Assembly (NCBI GenBank): GCA_029255685.2
Contig: CM055318.2
Span: 4,593,001-4,657,000 of the forward strand
Direction: 5' to 3'
Length of the DNA stretch: 64,000 nucleotides
DNA from: Silene conica
Taxonomy: Eukaryota > Streptophyta > Magnoliopsida > Caryophyllales > Caryophyllaceae
Below the pieces are notes generated by a model. It was not told the DNA's origin. It made no database searches and was given only the letters and a program-made list of their open reading frames with translations. The translations under genes were made by a program, and so were the position numbers. Below, piece by piece: positions 1 to 11,703 of this stretch; the stretch's first letter is position 1, and every line of letters starts with the position of its first letter.

Positions 1-1671
1 CATAAAACTGCCAATGCATATGCTTCTGGGCAGAGAAAGCGAAGGAAGATCGAAACTGAGGAAAATCAAGAGACTGTCCGGTGGCATAAAACGGGAAAGA
101 CCAAACCCGTCTTGGACAACTGTGTTCAAAAGGGTTGTAAAAAGATAATGGTTCTCTATAGCAGTTCAGTTAAAGGCTCTAAACCGGTTAAATCAAATTG
201 GGTAATGCATCAATATCACCTCGGAACAGATGAGGACGAGCGAGGGGGTGAATATGTGGTTTCAAAGATATTCTATCAACAAAATAAACTAAATGATATA
301 CATGATGATGAAAAGACCGCAATAGAATCTCTTCCTGCCTTGGTTAATTGTCCAAAGACTCCTATGACGCAAATGCCGAACCCTCCTAGAGCAGGGGATG
401 TTTTCCTGGGTGATGATGCTACAGATGAGTGCATGATTGGTTTAAAAACTGAGGTTAGTAGTAACTCGTTTTGCTTGTTGGTTTCTATATATTGTATATG
501 ACCTTTTGTCCAAACTTCTATTTCTGGTTTATGATAGCATGCTCGACTTGGTTTATTGTAGTCATTTACCTAGACTTCAGCCGCCCTTTTTGCTAAACTA
601 CATGTTCTTAAGATTGTTGAGAAGCAATGTGTTCTGTTAGACTGTTACATATGACATATTCAATTATTCACATGTCTAACTTTCATCCAAATCTTGTCGA
701 ACTCTTAACTTTTGGGTTTGACATTGCAGTGCAACATGCATTTTGATAGATGAACCATCTCAACCAATATTCTATATCGTTCTGAATCTGTAATCTGGAA
801 AACTCCTCACATTAATAAAACTCCCTGCCTTCTGCCCTGTGGACGTAGCTAACACACCGTTAGTGAACCACGTAATCTGTGCGTATTGTTCTTTATTGTT
901 TGTTTTATCTTTCTCTGTGCTTCCGTTATAACAAGGCCCAACTATTATTAATATTCCTAATACATTTGTCGTTACCAAACTAGAAACTCACGGAGCATTA
1001 GAAACCTCGGTTTTCAGGATGCTTGTATGAACTCAGGTCCTGAAATTGTGTGGGTCTGACTTATCTTCTCTGTGGAATGAACAATAATTGATTTATGAAT
1101 TTAACTCTGATTAGGATATGTTTATCCATCTTAATGCCTCGTTTCTCATTTTGAAACAGCTTACCCATTCGTCTCATGAGTCTAATTATTTTTAGCTCTT
1201 CTGAGTAGAAAGTCCTTGATTTCATATGCGCTCTAATGGATGTCTTATAATGCAGAATCAGAACCAAGAATCAACGAGTACTTATCTTCAACCACCTACT
1301 GAACAAGCCGAGGAGGTCAAGCCTCAAGTGTACTTAGCAGGAGAATCTCAAGCTCTCAATTCTGATGTCAATGATGACTCGTTGCGATGCAATGAAATTT
1401 TAAATGCATGCTCCCCTTTTGACAACAGCATTGCCCATGGCTTCAATGACATTGTCGATGCCTATGGTGGTGGGTCTGTCGGCTTTCCTGACCTAGACAA
1501 CATAGAACTCGACACTCCTCTAGATTTTCAGGTTTCCTTGGCTGCTCTTATTGCAATATGTTAATTTGTTTATGCGCGTATCTTAAAGTCTTAATCTCAT
1601 TTAATATTTTTCTGCAGGATCTTCAGTTTGGTTCACAAGACAGCATTCTAAGTTGGCTGGACAGGTTATAA
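1..1671 (+). CDS. SOG1: SOG1-like NAC transcription factor, 3' part (partial)
   Basis: Three exons are visible: 1-453 (open at the window edge), 1256-1531 and 1618-1671 (TAA stop), all joined in phase 0 at GT-AG sites. Exon 1 carries the C-terminal half of a NAC DNA-binding domain (RWHKTGKTKPV, KKIMVLY, KSNWVMHQYHLG, VVSKIFYQQ). The tail ends in DLQFGSQDSILSWLDRL, which I recognise as the conserved C-terminus of SOG1/ANAC008. SOG1 is the plant master regulator of the DNA-damage response. It acts in the nucleus and is activated by ATM phosphorylation of SQ motifs in the C-terminal region. The two SQ sites seen here (GESQAL and FGSQDS) favour SOG1 over the SOG1-like paralogues ANAC044 and ANAC085, which lack this tail. 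The N-terminus and first half of the NAC fold lie outside the window. Identity rests on remembered family sequence, not an alignment. Confidence 0.9.
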
Positions 1672-1863
1672 AAGACGCATCTGTCTGCGAGAATCCCCAT
1701 TCTTCATTGTTTGCTTTCGTGTGAAAGTCAGGGATCCCAGTTATTCACTGTATGCGCCATTTTGTTACTCCATTGCAATGTGATGAGTCTCGAGGCATCA
1801 ACACTCGAGTTCTGGTTTATCAAATTTTGACTGCCTGGTGCTAATGCCTATGTTTTCGGAGAA

Positions 1864-1869
1864 AATAAA
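1864..1869 (+). terminator. possible poly(A) signal of the SOG1-like gene
   Basis: An AATAAA hexamer lies about 190 nt after the SOG1-like stop codon, a usual 3' UTR distance in plants. Plant poly(A) signals are degenerate, so this is only suggestive. Confidence 0.35.
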
Positions 1870-2116
1870 TCATTTGATTTGCCTGTAATATATCTAATCC
1901 CAACTGTTTTTCGTTGGAACAGACCGACTTTGTATAACACTGTTTGTACTCTCAAGCTTACTTGTGGTGTTAGCAAGATCTGAATAACAGATTAACAATT
2001 CTGTTATGTATTTGTGGTGACCAGATTTATGAGTTAAGCACTTTAGTTTCATCTGACCTAATCTCATTTCTCATACCTTACCTGTAAGCTAGTGGTAGCA
2101 ACTAGCAAATGAGTCC

Positions 2117-2400
2117 ATCGGGTTGGGTACTTGCGGGTTTACAATACATTTTGGGCCGGCCTCGGTCATTTCCGGGTTTGGATCACTTCAGGTCGAGTCA
2201 TTTTAGGGTTAGGCAAATTAAGATCACTTTTTGATCTCCGGTCAACTTTATTGAGTTGGGTCGGGTACTTGCGGGTTTACCATACATTTTGGGCCGGCTT
2301 GGGTCATTTGTGGGTTTGGATCACTTCAGGTCGAGTCATTTTAGGGTTAGGCAAATTCAGATCACTTTCTGATCTCCGATCAACTTTATTGAGTTGGGTC
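2117..2400. repeat. two-copy tandem repeat, period 138 bp
   Basis: Two adjacent copies of a 138 bp unit beginning near GTTGGGTACTTGCGGGTTTA. The copies (about 2125 and 2263 onward) differ at only a few positions. The text is rich in GGGT/GGTC motifs such as GGTCATTT and GGTCGAGTCATTTTAGGG. Similar wording occurs inside the transposon at 12404-13493, so it is probably derived from a mobile element. The 103-codon open frame across it is just the repeat read through and is not considered a gene. Confidence 0.8.
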
Positions 2401-2911
2401 AGCTTTACCAGGGCTACCTATAACTCGACTCAACAAACGTAACTCGACCCGACTCCGAATTTCTTGTTGAATGGAGTCATTACCAGTACCACAGCACAAA
2501 AAAGCAAACTACATTAATGCAATTATGTTGATTGTTGGTAACCTAAGCAGTACCAAATATGGACGACCATGATTTGTCAGTTTGCTCTCAGCATTTAGTG
2601 ATAATATGTTGATTTGTAGTAGAAAGTCTGCAGAAAACTTTATTGAACAAAATTTGGTAAAACAGTCACAGAAAAATCCACCTAAATATAGGATCAGGTT
2701 GGAACAACTTTTGAACAGCATTAGTTACGAAAATAGTTCAAGTAGTTTATTACGTTGAGCGCCATTTAACGTTCCTAATTACGTTCTTAAAGAGTTTACA
2801 ATATTTCCGATATTATTCATTAATACAGTATGATATTTGACGCGATATTATCCATGAAAAGACTCTCATATACTGTATATATTAGTCCGAAGATAACGAA
2901 CTGTAGTCTAA

Positions 2912-3134
2912 GACACTGTTCTTTTCGGCTGAAACGAGCTGAATTGAATTAATTGGAGTAGGGCTTAATTGAACTAAATTGAGTGGAACTGAGGTGAACT
3001 GGATTTAGTTGAATTAAAAGCTAATTTTGTGAAGAGATTAACTGAAAATAATTGATTGAACGTAAATAAAACTTAACGGACTATAACTAAAAATAATTTA
3101 AAGGAGCTGAAATTAAGCCAGAAAAAACAGAGCC
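2912..3134. mobile_element. PIF/Harbinger-type MITE, family 1 copy a
   Basis: This 223 bp element is flanked by direct TAA repeats (2909-2911 and 3135-3137), the target-site duplication expected of PIF/Harbinger elements. Its ends are inverted repeats (ACTGTTCTTTTCGGCTGAAA on the left, GAAAAAACAGAGCC on the right). The interior is rich in GAATTGAA/GAACTAAA motifs. A second copy lies in inverse orientation at 48943-49164 in the kinesin gene. No coding capacity. Confidence 0.8.
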
Positions 3135-3137
3135 TAA

Positions 3138-3966
3138 GCGTTAAATTCAAAAACATGAAATTGGCGACTCAAATTCAATGTATACTGTTCAAAAATCAAG
3201 CCTGCAGGGAATGCAGGAAGCTGCAAGTATCTAAAAAGAACCTTGGAAATGAAAGAGAAGTAGCAAGGTCAAGAATAACAGAGATTAATTGAATGTTGTT
3301 TGACCTGTTTGTCAATATTGTTTCCATTTGTATGCCATGTACACGACATTGTCACACTGCACTACTGCTTCCCACTCGAAAACCGACCTTAGTGCTTTGC
3401 CAATTACATTCTCAACTTAGTAAAATTCCGTCAACAAGTACCCATCCGTACCAGTTATTTGTTTTTTTGAGTAACTAAAACTAGAAAAACGATATTCAAA
3501 GTAATATTTCGAGTTTAGTTGATTAGGAATCACGATAAGCTTAGCTAGTGTGTTTTATTCATCGACTGACATCGACATACCAATATCGTCTCATCACTTA
3601 ATATGTTTCCGCCCCAATGGACACATTTACGGAATCAGTATAGTGCAGAGATCTGATCTGAACTCATACAGGTAGAAAACAGAATGTTGCATCGAACTGC
3701 AAGACACATTTACATTCATTTGATAGAACTCAGGTAATCGGGTTGTACTGCTACATACACTAACATCACGATAGCCCGCTACAGGTCTATGAATATATAC
3801 ACTCGAGGTCTAGATGATACGTCTGGCTACTAGTCCTCCGCTATGGCTACCTATTAATTACATAATTAAAATTCTACATTTCCCGGACTTCACATTCTCC
3901 GATCAAATGCCCAATGAAATCTTGAAATTATAATTAGTCAGCAAAGACTACATTTCTATCGTAAAT
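3138..3966. other. intergenic stretch, no gene seen
   Basis: AT-rich sequence between the MITE and the stop codon of the GT17 gene. Part of it, next to the stop, must be the GT17 3' UTR. I see no other gene or repeat. Confidence 0.6.
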
Positions 3967-6078
3967 TTAGCCCTTTTCTCGAATACAATTCCCTGGTAAA
4001 AGAAACTTGAATTTATCAGCATTCTGTAACAAGTATGCAGGAAGATGAACAGCAGAATAAGATCGGGGAACAGCTCCCAATTTCCCTATCATTTCTCGAA
4101 AGGTGTGTTCTTCAGGAAGCATATCAAACAGATTAGTCCCTTTACAGATGATATCCTGAATCCTTTTCGGGTTTAGAAAATGGGAAAATCTAACTCGATC
4201 ATTGTGACTGTAAGCCTTCATTTTGAAGATAAACTCATCAATACGGCGAAAGCAGAAACTGCAATGCCACCCTGAATCTGCCAGGATCATATCAGTCTGA
4301 CGAAAGTGTGCATACCTCGATACACCTCCTTTATACCTGTGAATCGAAGCCCTCCAGCTATTGTTATCTACATGATACTCGAAAGAGTAGATATAGTTCT
4401 TCAATCGCAAGTGAAGGATAGACGGGATATCATCACACCATCTCAAAAGATCAACGGTATGCCTGCTAGGAATCTCATCAACATCCGACATAATAAGCAA
4501 ATCATCGTCTTCAATACCAGCTATACGGATAAGTTGATCAAGCGCAACTCTCTGATACGCTTCCTCCACAAAAGGGTTCTCGCCTTTCCTAAACCGTCCC
4601 CCAATATTCCCATAAGTCAGCCTCGGCTCAATAAACTGAAACTTACTACGATTAATAGCAAAGTACAACGGCTTCAGTATTCCAGTGAATGTCGAGTTTG
4701 ATTCCAACACAACAAACTGTGTCACATACGGATATAATTCATTCCATCGCAATTCCAGCATATCCATTTCATTATTGACTAAAACCGCGTCAAATACTCG
4801 TCTGGGATACTCACGAATACCCCAACCGTGAAGCTTACACAGAGTTTTCATCGTTACATTCGCGTTGTAATAATGTGTGATCTCGGTGAAAGGTTTAGGA
4901 GGGCGTTCCCAAAGCGGCCGAAGAAAGTAAGTTATCTTCTGACCGTGCATATATGAACCAAATATGCACAATGGGATTACCACAAGGAATAAAACTACGC
5001 TTCTCAAATCGACTCCTCTCAACAAACATCTCATTCTCGACATGATCAATGCTCCGCTACACCCGTCCTGTACAACGCACACACAAATTCATCACTCGTT
5101 ATACAATTTACTCGTCAACAACCAATAAACAAACAAAACCCTTTTCGTAAGACACGGTAACAAAAAAAACCATGAAAATTTCCGTCTATTGTAAACCAGT
5201 ACAAAATGATGCCTAGGGAACCGTCTTCAGCTTGTAACGACTACAGACCATTGTTTAAAATTCTCTCCACATATTTTGAAAATCAATATAAAAACTAGGA
5301 TTGATGATTTCTTACAAAAAAATAATAATTACCACAGAAAAATTATCGGAAAATTCACAGTCACAAAACAAAATAAAATCAGATTTAATCCCATAAAATC
5401 AGGAAATCAACCTGTCACCTAATTTTATACTCGGTATTATATATTAAATTAAAGTTTCTGTATTGTATTAGGATATCTTTCCCATAAAGTTAATTTTTGA
5501 CCTAGCTTAAAACTCGTGTAAAATCACGTCTCGTTGAAAAGTATACTCATAAGTCATAACCTCGGTTTAAAACAAATAACACGAATTTACACCATACTTT
5601 ATTACTTCAAAATTGTTATCAACCTTCTCTTTTCTACTTTCACCAGCCTTTTCCTCTCGCGTACAAGTAACACGTAATTATGACAAAATACATTTTACAA
5701 TTGACGTATTAGAGGAGAAGGTTGAAGAGAAGAGCGACACGAACTACAGCCATAGCAAAACTCTAACCCGATAAAGAAAATCAAATTTAAACAAATTAAA
5801 CATCATTTTTGTCGAAAATTCTACATGCGTGCACCCAAAACTTTAAAAAAATGGTTAAAAGACGGAATTTTGCTACCCGGAAATTCTTAATATGAAATCT
5901 TAACGTAAGTATTAAACAACATGACGTACTTGTCCGTTTTAACTATAAAACAGATATCTCCGTCTTTGAAGACGGACAAAAATAAACGAGCAAAAGCACT
6001 GAAAGGATTAAATACCTGGCCACAAACATGATGGCAAATAGCATCAGTTTTTTTGGATGAATAATATCCTTCACCCAT
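3967..6078 (-). CDS. GT17 family glycosyltransferase (MGAT3-like N-acetylglucosaminyltransferase)
   Basis: Two exons on the minus strand, 6016-6078 and 3967-5067, joined in phase 0 across a 948 bp GT-AG intron, give 387 aa. The short first exon ([21 protein letters not shown]) matches the conserved start of the plant family, so the 371-codon open frame alone is not the full protein. Residues about 44-60 are one hydrophobic segment after a basic stretch, as in type II Golgi membrane proteins. The lumenal part has the family hallmarks: [67 protein letters not shown] (DVDEIP at 216-221, a probable metal/nucleotide-sugar site) and [12 protein letters not shown]. In animals GT17 adds bisecting GlcNAc to N-glycans. 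The plant substrate is not established, so the exact reaction is uncertain. Length is normal for the plant family. Confidence 0.93.
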
Positions 6079-7261
6079 GATTTATAACATTAAAAGTATA
6101 AATTTTATGAGTTCTGTTGATGAAATTAAACAAGATTAATGATGAATTTTGGAATTGGGTTTATTTGGGTGCAGTTTAATTTGTAGAAATAATGAGTTTA
6201 GAAGTTGAAACCGTTGATATGCCTCAAATATATAGCCGTTTGGTTGGTATGTTTTTGTGTAAAAAAACAAGAGAAATAATAATAAATTGTTAGCTAAAAA
6301 ACAAGAGAATGAAGAAGGAAGAGGAAGATGAAACAGGTTGGAATTTGAAAAGGAGTGGGAATAATTAAACTCGTTAATATGAGTATAAACCCAAGGAATG
6401 GTGTGGGAAGGATTTCAGATTGTGGGGTGATTAATTGATTATCATTCCTCTCCCAAGTCCCCACCCTTCTTAGTTTATAACTAGTTTTGTCCCCTGAAAA
6501 TCACGGGCTTGTTATGGACATCATTTTCTGTTTTTTATTAAAGGTAATGTTTGGCGAGATAGGAGAAATGATGCTTTTTGAGCCGGGGATAAAAACGCAT
6601 GAACACCAAAAGGTGAAAACGGGCGATACTGTAATATCAAAGAGACAAATGAGGTTTTTTGAAAACGAAAAAAACATGTTGCTATCTCTAATTTGCAGGT
6701 CACCCTTAAGAGAATACTACACTATGCAATGAGCTACGTAATATCAAAGAGACACTTAATGATTTGGACTTGTTTCTCCGCACAATTGTTTCTCTTTCAA
6801 GCTTATCTACGTACTCGCCTGCTTGCATGTTTCATACAGAGTTTTTCATTTGCAAACGTTATTCCATATTTCGCTATATTTTTTCCTTGTTCCTACCTCA
6901 TGGAAAGGAAAAAAACGAACTTTGGAGAAAAAATGAAAAACTCAACGATGAAATATTCATATTATAACAAAAATATATCAATAGCTTCAAGAAAGACGAA
7001 TACTTAGCTAGTGTTTCGACTATCTCTCATCCATTTTAAGACATAGTCATGTGCTACGAATGGTTTATAAATTGTACACGAATGAACCCTACCTAGAAAT
7101 AAAAATAATATATGTCAGAAAACGCATGAAAATATATGTCAACAAAATCATAAAGTAAACGGGAAAAAAAATAACGACAACAATTTTGAGCATTCGTTAA
7201 TACTCAATCGATGATTTTTTCACAATGTTTAGTCATACTAATAAATACTCGTAATTAAGTA
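6079..7261. other. upstream region of GT17 gene, no gene seen
   Basis: AT-rich DNA expected to hold the GT17 promoter and 5' UTR. Several open frames of 60-104 codons occur, but none resembles a known family or shows protein-like composition. Confidence 0.5.
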
Positions 7262-7467
7262 CTCTCTCCGTCCCGGTCATTTGTTATCTATTTCCATTTT
7301 GGGTGTATCATTGAATTGTTATCTATTTCCATTTTTGGCAACTTTTTGTGGATGACATTTGATTACATGTGGGGCCATATAATTTGTGTGGTCCAAGTTC
7401 ATTTACACTCCTTTTCTTAATCTTTGTGTCAAAAGCAATAGATAACAATTGATCGGGACGGAGGGAG
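7262..7467. mobile_element. Stowaway-type MITE
   Basis: A 206 bp element with terminal inverted repeats of the Stowaway (Tc1/mariner) kind: CTCTCTCCGTCCCGGTCA at the left and TGATCGGGACGGAGGGAG at the right. It is flanked by TA dinucleotides (7260-7261 and 7468-7469), the Stowaway target duplication. The inverted homology extends inward (ATTTGTTATCTATT against AATAGATAACAATT). Non-coding. Confidence 0.88.
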
Positions 7468-7973
7468 TAATACTTTATTTACAATAATAGTTAAAAAATT
7501 TTAAGTTATTAAGGGGATGAAAAGAGAAATAAACTAAAAGAAATTAATTGGACTAATATAAGATCCGGAAGGTTGAAGGATTGGCCGCATTGAAATCCAT
7601 TCATTTAAAGCATTAGTTTGCGATAAAGATGGATATTTTAATTTACAAAAGGAAAAGTGTTGAATTATTATCATATGTCGAAAAGGTGCAACGTGGCATG
7701 TAATATCCCTTAACATGCTTTTCTTTTTTTATAATATTGTATAAAGAGATATATTTCTTATATGAAGTTGACATGTGATAATATTTTTCTTATTTATGTT
7801 ACCTTTTAGAACCTTAATGAAATATCTATTATGCACAATTAATTTAAGAATAATGATGATATAATAACATTTATTGTACTAAATTCTAGTAAAGTCTATG
7901 TATATTTAGAAGGGTAGTTTAGTAATTGGTTGTGAGGTGATGTGGCATCACAACATGGTAGAAAATTAAAATA

Positions 7974-8064
7974 CTTCCTCCATTTTTATATAATGTACCC
8001 ATTTTATTAAAATACTACACTCATATATTCAACAAATGGGAACGTTATATAAAAACGGAGGAAG
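7974..8064. mobile_element. short Stowaway-type MITE
   Basis: A 91 bp element with inverted ends (CTTCCTCCATTTTTATATAA and TTATATAAAAACGGAGGAAG) and TA on both sides (7972-7973, 8065-8066). The arms are long relative to its size, so single strands could fold into a hairpin. Confidence 0.82.
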
Positions 8065-8107
8065 TACTTGATAATGATGCACTCAACATGCCTTTTAATA
8101 TTATATA

Positions 8108-8340
8108 TAGAAGTTGTTGTGTGAGACGGTTTTACGTAATAATCGTGTAAGATCGTTTTACGTAAGTATTTGTGTTTTTTTATGACGGTTTGTTTCGTGT
8201 CAGATGGTTTTAAGTAAAAGTTGTGTAAGATTATTTTATGCAGTAAGAATTTGTGTTTCTTATACATGTTCGTTTTGGATGAGACGGTATTACGTAAAAA
8301 TCGTGTAAGATTGTCTTAGGTAAGTATTTGTGCTTCTTAA
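8108..8340. repeat. three degenerate tandem copies, about 80-90 bp each
   Basis: Three successive copies carry the order GAGACGGTTTTACGTAA, ATCGTGTAAGAT, GTTTTACGTAAG, ATTTGTG plus a T-rich tail. The middle copy is the most diverged. Each copy itself contains two related halves (GACGGTTTTACGTAA and GATCGTTTTACGTAA). I do not recognise the family; it may be part of a decayed element. Confidence 0.65.
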
Positions 8341-8999
8341 AAGGTATTCTCGTTTTCGATCGTTTTCTATGTTTTATTTTTCCAACCGAACACAGATAAG
8401 CGAATTGGGGTGCGTGATATTATCATGAGTAGGATGGAGTACTCTAGTAGGTCTTATGAGACACGATTTTTTAATAAATTTATTGGAAACGAAAATAAAG
8501 AAAATCGGTATGTATAGTATAAAATGGGCTTATCCATATTTTATCGCTTTTTTTTCTTGTTCGTCCACCTCATCCCCACTCTAGGTACCGTCATTGCGCC
8601 CATCGGCTCCACACTCTCCCCCACACCTTCGTGAATCACGTGCCTTACCCACCTCACCACCGTCACCGGTGTCAAAAAAATGGTATTTATTAGCTGACTC
8701 TTTAAAAACAAAAAAAAGACGCATTTTTTTGCTAATTTATTTTTACCGAGAACATACATTTTTTTGCTTTTTTTTCAAATATGATATTTGTTTTAAACAC
8801 CAGTGATATCTATTATAGCACATGGTCAATATAAAGTGAGAGCTTCAAGGGGTTGTTTGGTTCGCTAGAGGAATTCAGATTGTAAGGAAGTAACAATTTA
8901 TACGATTTTCTAAATCACATGAAATGAAAAAAAAAAGGGTTTGGTTGGGGTGTGGGAAGTAAATTCCACAAGAAATTCCACCTACCTAGGGTCAAGTAA

Positions 9000-9272
9000 G
9001 AGCAATTGCAATGGAAGGTTTTTGCATTGAGTTTGTGAATAAGAACCTTTAAAAAAAGTTTGTCGCATTGCATTAAAAAGTTTGTCTTTTAAAAAACAAA
9101 CTTGGTTTGATATTAAGAACCAAGTTCTTACAAAACCCAAGAAACTTTTGAATAATTAACCAATTAATTACATTAAATAATTAATAGTTTTCTTATGGAA
9201 AAATTTTACTACCAGTTTTACCATTGTGTCAAAAAATTTGTAATTCTTGAGATTGTCAAAAAATGACATGGC
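9000..9272. mobile_element. 'gagcaat' MITE copy A (truncated)
   Basis: Begins GAGCAATTGCAATGG after TAA (8997-8999). It is similar to copy C over its length, including GTTTGTCTTT, AACTTGGTTTGA and TTGAGATTGTCAAAAAATGA near the right side. The right end is missing and copy B starts exactly where it breaks off, so B probably inserted into it. Confidence 0.65.
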
Positions 9273-9275
9273 TAA

Positions 9276-9587
9276 GAGCAATAGCAATAGTAGAACTTTA
9301 TATAAAGTTCTTCACACGCCACATCAAAATATACCAATTCCAATTTTTAAGAACTTTTGTTCACAATAGAAGAACTTTATATAAGGTTCATAGATTGAAA
9401 AAAATTATAAAATAAATAATGTTAAATGGGTTTTCACATTTTACAAAGTTATATTAATTGGTTGTTCATTTGCCAATAGTTAAGAACTTGGTTCTTATTT
9501 TAGAACTTGGTTCTTAAAAATAAGAACAAACTTTTAGATGCAATAGAAGAACTATAAAAATAAAGTTCTTGTTAACAACCCCAATGC
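9276..9587. mobile_element. 'gagcaat' MITE copy B
   Basis: Begins GAGCAATAGCAATAGTAG, with TAA immediately before (9273-9275) and after (9588-9590). The left end is typical of the family. The right end (ACCCCAATGC) is more diverged, so the exact boundary is less sure. Contains the shared AAGAACTTGGTTCTTA palindrome. Confidence 0.6.
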
Positions 9588-9607
9588 TAATAACTACTAT
9601 TATTTTA

Positions 9608-9935
9608 GAGCAATTGCAATGGAGAGTTTTTTCATTGAATTTGTAAACAAAAACTTTTAAATAAAGTTTATTTCATTGTAGGATAAAGTTTGTCTTTAAA
9701 ATGAAGAACTTGGTTTGAGAAATAGAATTTGGTTCTTCCAAAAAATAAGAAAAGTTAACCAATAAACAAAAATTGGTAATTAAATGAAAAACATTGAATA
9801 ATATAGTGTGGGTACATTGAAGAACTTTATTTAACATTCTTCCATTGTGACAAAATGTTCTTAATTTTTGAGTTTGTCAAAAATTGACATGGCAAAGGAA
9901 GAACTTTTTAAAAAGTTCTTCCATTGCAGTTGCTC
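9608..9935. mobile_element. 'gagcaat' MITE copy C
   Basis: A 328 bp copy with inverted ends GAGCAATTGCAATGG and CCATTGCAGTTGCTC. The flanks are TTA and TAA, so a perfect target duplication is not seen. The interior has repeated AAGAACTT/AAGTTCTT motifs able to pair. Confidence 0.75.
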
Positions 9936-10081
9936 TAAGTAACTTCCCCCATTACGGTGGAATTGGAGTTTTTATGAAACTTAAATTCACGTGATTTTGG
10001 GCAAACAAACGACCCATCAATTTTAGAAATCCATGAATTCTTTTTCATGTGTTTTAAATTGGGCAACCAAACCACTCATAA

Positions 10082-10387
10082 GAGCAATAACAATAGAGGT
10101 TTTTATTCTTGGGTTTGTAAATAAGAACTTCAAAGTTAAAGTTCTTTTATTGTGGGTCACATTGGGTTTGTTAAAATAAGAACTTGGTTCTTATTTAAGA
10201 ACCAAGTTTTTTGTTGGTTTCAAGAAGAGAAAAAAGTTTATGTGGATAAAATAATTAATAGTGGGTCCTAATTAAGAACTAAATAAAGTTCTTTTATTGT
10301 AATGTGAAGTTCTTAAACTTAGTAATTTGTGAAAATAACTTGGAAATAGGAAGAACTTTATATGAAGTTCTACTATTGCTATTGCTC
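10082..10387. mobile_element. 'gagcaat' MITE copy D, complete
   Basis: A 306 bp complete element with inverted ends GAGCAATAACAATAG and CTATTGCTATTGCTC. Perfect TAA target duplications (10079-10081 and 10388-10390) point to the PIF/Harbinger superfamily. It interrupts sequence of the outer element in which copies A-C also lie. Confidence 0.82.
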
Positions 10388-10735
10388 TAAGTAGTTTTGG
10401 TCAAATGCAATACCCAATTCCGCCTCTTCCCATGACATTATTGTTCCCAATAAAATTTTGAAACTTAACTTGAAATTAAATGAAAAATATGTAAACTTTG
10501 GTGATTATCGTGTCACTGAAATAACACAAATATTGCAAAATTCCATAATTTAAAAAAAATTGGTTATTTGATTGACAAAAATTTTGGAAAATACAATAAT
10601 TGAAATTTGGAACTTCCCATGAATTCCATGAATTTCCAATGCCTACATAATGTAGGAACGTGTTTACCTGCCCTCCTTTGTTGATTGGAAATTGATATGG
10701 AATTTAATTCTTGAATGGACAACCAAACACCTTTC

Positions 10736-11694
10736 TCAAAATCACCCGAATTGGAAGTGAGAACTTATTTTCCATGAATTATAAGTTCTCGAAAAATTAA
10801 TTTCCTTAATCAACCAAAACATTGCTAACTCATACTTAAATTATTGGTTTGTGAATGAACATTTTTTTTTTTGTTATAAAGTTAGTTTATTTGAAAAGTA
10901 TTATTTACGCAATTCAATTCATTAAAATGGCCACATGAAAAACACAAGTAAAACTAATATTTTTGTGATTGATAATGTCAGTTCTATTTTTATTAAAAGT
11001 ATAACATTAATTATACTCCATGTTACTAAATTTGAACCCATGTGTTAAAAATTCTTTAGAACTCAAGAACTACATGTACTAATCGTATGTTACAAAATCT
11101 TAACCAATGTGTTAAAAAATTTCTTCAACTCAAAAATTATTACAGGTTTGCAAAATTACATAATCCAATCATAAAGTTGTGAATTATTTGTGATCATATT
11201 AACTTAGTTTTAAATAACTTTATCTTTAAATTTTATGCATTTTAGTTTAACTTTCTAATTTATTTTTCGATTGTTATAGTCATGGGGCAAGCGTATGCTC
11301 TCACGAAGAGGTAAACGGCTGGTCAAAGTGCTGCTCCATTCCCATAGGGAAAGAGATGGAAACAGGGATGAGGTGAACAACCACCACCCAAACACATTTG
11401 GTTAAAATCGTTCAAATATTAAGTTAAGAATGTGTTCTCTCTTATAAAGATAATAATTCGTTTACTTAACTAATTCATGGTTTCCTATGTGTATATTATG
11501 TCATAACTATAATTTTTTTTTTACAGATAAATAAATAGCTAATCTTTTTATAGAAATTACGCATATCCAAAAATAAAAGTAACACTATTATAAGAACAAC
11601 CTTTAAATTCGACGGCTTGCCACAAATAAACTGACACTATTAATAGAAATGCTAATTTAAAACTCCAACTAATCAAATTCCAATCTAAAACATG
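10736..11694. other. intergenic stretch, no gene seen
   Basis: AT-rich DNA upstream of the arabinogalactan protein gene with no recognisable coding region. One less AT-rich patch near 11280-11390 stands out in composition but matches nothing I recognise. Confidence 0.5.
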
Positions 11695-11703
11695 TATATA
11701 AAA
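11695..11703 (+). promoter_or_regulatory. TATA box of the AGP gene
   Basis: TATATAAAA lies about 150 nt before the ATG at 11853. That would place transcription start near 11725-11735, with a 5' UTR of about 120 nt ending in a CAACAACAACAA-rich leader typical of well-expressed plant genes. Confidence 0.6.

Larger units (their letters stand above)
8849..10735. mobile_element. nested cluster of MITEs
   Basis: A composite transposon nest. The outer part begins with GGGGTTGTTTGGTTCGC. Inverse counterparts (GGCAACCAAACCACT near 10060-10078 and GGACAACCAAACACC near 10717-10732) mark one or more outer ends. Inside lie at least four members of a second family whose ends read GAGCAATNGCAATRG and the reverse; they are described separately. 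The sequence between them resembles the element at 21633-21924 (AATTCCA, GTAACTTCC, CACATGAA motifs). Confidence 0.65.

Noticed and set aside
2131-2442. 103-codon plus-strand open frame
   Set aside because: It is the 138 bp tandem repeat read through twice; no start context or protein family.
6487-7007. Several 60-104 codon open frames upstream of the GT17 gene
   Set aside because: Overlapping frames in AT-rich DNA with no motif, splice partner or homology I can recognise.
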